64,000 bases of DNA from Verrucomicrobiota bacterium (GTDB lineage Bacteria > Verrucomicrobiota > Verrucomicrobiia > Limisphaerales > DSYF01), in assembly GCA_025457615.1 (NCBI GenBank), contig JALOTZ010000009.1, positions 1 through 64,000 on the forward strand, read 5' to 3'. The notes below the pieces were generated by a model. That model had not been told where the DNA came from. It ran no database searches and saw nothing but the letters and a program-made list of their open reading frames with translations. Made by a program: the position numbers and the translations under genes. How positions within the stretch are numbered: position 1 is the stretch's first letter; every line of letters starts with the position of its first letter. This document shows positions 63,090-64,000 of this stretch, piece by piece.

Positions 63090-63451
63090 CCCTAAGAACG
63101 GCACTTGAACCACGAAGTTGTTCACTGTGGTTGAACTGCGGTTTCGAGGCTGACCGGCACGTTCGGACACGCCCCGGACCGCGAGTCCGCGACTCGCAGC
63201 GGCCACGCTGCTCCACACGCCCACAACCAACTCGCAGGCCACCCGCGCCGGCGCCGCCGCTGCGGCTCAGAGAGCTGCGCTCCGGGCGCCGTGCGCCAAA
63301 CGTAAGTGTTACCCGGGAGGGCCGAGAATTGCGTGGCCGCAACCGGACTTGACGGGCACTTCGCCGCCCACCTACTTTGACCGGCCGGACCGGGCTCGGA
63401 TGCCACTGAGCGGCGCCTGCCCCGGAACGGTTCAACGGAAAGGCTGCATTG
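63090..63451. repeat. Gap before trigger factor with a decayed family B fragment
   Basis: The 362-base gap has no supported gene. GCCGCTGCGGCTCAGAGAGC followed by TGCGCTCCGGGCG at about 63254-63286 matches the right-hand block of the family B repeat (GTGCTGCGGCTCAGGGAGCC then GCGCTCCGGGCC), but the terminal repeat is lost. A CGGAAAGG ribosome-site-like stretch lies at 63436-63443 before the trigger factor start. Confidence 0.4.
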
Positions 63452-64000
63452 GTGAACGTCACAGTAGAAACCATCGCCCCCTGCAAGAAGCAGTTGCGGG
63501 TGGAAATTGATGCGCAATCGGTGGACTCGACCTTCGAGTCGATCACCGCGGAATTTCGAAAAGAAGCCCGGTTCCCCGGGTTCCGCCCCGGCAAGGCCCC
63601 CAAGGACATGGTGGTCCGGAAGTTCGACAAGGACATCCAGGACGAGGTGAAGCGCAAGCTGATCTCGGATCACTACCGCAAGGCCCTCGAGGACCACAAA
63701 CTCGATGTCGTCGGCCCGCCGGATATCGAAGAACTTCAGTTTGGACGCGGCCAACCCCTGCACTTCCTGGCCACGGTCGAAACCGCCCCCGAGTTTCAAC
63801 TGCCCGAATACAAGGGTCTGCCGGTCACCCTCGAGAGCCGCCAGGTCACCGACCAGGACGTGGAGAAGGCCGTGGACCTGCTGCGCTCCCAGCGCGTGGA
63901 GTTCAAGACCGTCGAGCGCGCCGCCACCGCCGCGGACATGGTGGTGGTGAACTACACGGCCACCTGCGACGGCCAGCCGTTGACGGACATTGCCCCCACC
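63452..64000 (+). CDS. tig: Trigger factor, N-terminal part (partial)
   Basis: The first 183 residues of the ribosome-bound chaperone trigger factor; the rest lies beyond the window. The ribosome-binding tail has the signature FRKEARFPGFRPGKAPKDMV (G-F-R-x-G-K-x-P), with EVKRKLISDHYRKALEDHKL and TAPEFQLPEYKGLPV following. The peptidyl-prolyl isomerase domain is just beginning at the edge. The start is GTG at 63452 (a TTG one codon earlier is also possible), behind a GGAAAGG stretch. The frame is open to the last base. Confidence 0.93.
   Translation, partial: MNVTVETIAPCKKQLRVEIDAQSVDSTFESITAEFRKEARFPGFRPGKAPKDMVVRKFDKDIQDEVKRKLISDHYRKALEDHKLDVVGPPDIEELQFGRGQPLHFLATVETAPEFQLPEYKGLPVTLESRQVTDQDVEKAVDLLRSQRVEFKTVERAATAADMVVVNYTATCDGQPLTDIAPT

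Noticed and set aside
1-64000. CRISPR arrays, toxin-antitoxin pairs, restriction systems, prophage or known defence islands
   Set aside because: No regularly spaced repeats, cas genes, phage structural genes or recognised defence families were seen anywhere in the window.

Overview
The window is about 64 kb of high-GC, gene-dense bacterial chromosome. No rRNA, tRNA, CRISPR array, prophage or integrative element was recognised. The gene set points to Verrucomicrobiota, probably a Pedosphaeraceae/Limisphaerales-type lineage: a PEP-CTERM protein beside a TIGR00266/AIM24 protein, a sulfatase-fold protein, osmoregulated-glucan genes mdoG/mdoH, an EF-G paralogue, few obvious Shine-Dalgarno sites, and many short degenerate repeats. 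This lineage call is inferred from gene content only.

Layout. 1-4.8 kb: end of an oxidoreductase, then a four-gene phosphorelay operon (CHASE-PAS-PAS histidine kinase, receiver-SpoIIE phosphatase, lone receiver, Hpt). 4.9-5.5 kb: wrecked Old Yellow Enzyme gene cut by a mobile repeat. 5.5-16.2 kb: housekeeping genes lysS, pfk, sodA, glgP-rlmN-hisH, recN and a metallo-beta-lactamase-fold hydrolase. 16.3-25.5 kb: TPR protein, ABC-permease remnant, MgtC, two overlapping methyltransferase genes, a bacterial-PH protein, and mdoG-(unknown)-mdoH. 26-27.7 kb: PEP-CTERM protein convergent with an AIM24 protein. 27.9-33.9 kb: assimilatory sulfate reduction (sir-cysH-cysD-cysN) divergent from a cysteine desulfurase. 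34-38 kb: MacB-like ABC exporter with adaptor. 38.4-41 kb: HtpX-like protease and LemA. 41-41.7 kb: glutaminase-STAS-cNMP pseudogene. 42-48.3 kb: secreted protein, infA, alkyladenine glycosylase, HI0933-type flavoprotein, fatty-acid-hydroxylase-type enzyme, internally deleted IS4 element, polX. 48.6-53.3 kb: a candidate nitrogen-oxide/low-oxygen module (porin, DUF59, heme-copper-like membrane protein, DUF2249, Crp/Fnr regulator) with two FNR-like operators at nearly the same distance from two starts. 53.4-64 kb: DUF72, degenerate sulfatase, argB/argF, EF-G paralogue, metY-metX, and the start of trigger factor.

Two families of short non-coding repeats with terminal inverted repeats are visible. 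Family A (about 165 bp) is at 5.28, 9.19 and 58.04 kb. Family B (about 145-180 bp) is at 25.6 and 52.4 kb, with fragments near 48.45 and 63.25 kb. Four decayed genes (OYE, ABC-2 permease, glutaminase fusion, IS4 transposase) show ongoing gene loss between intact operons. I found no wholly new defence or metabolic system. The most distinctive features are the FNR-like regulon, the two repeat families, the sulfatase that has lost its catalytic residues, and the conserved-looking unknown gene between mdoG and mdoH.
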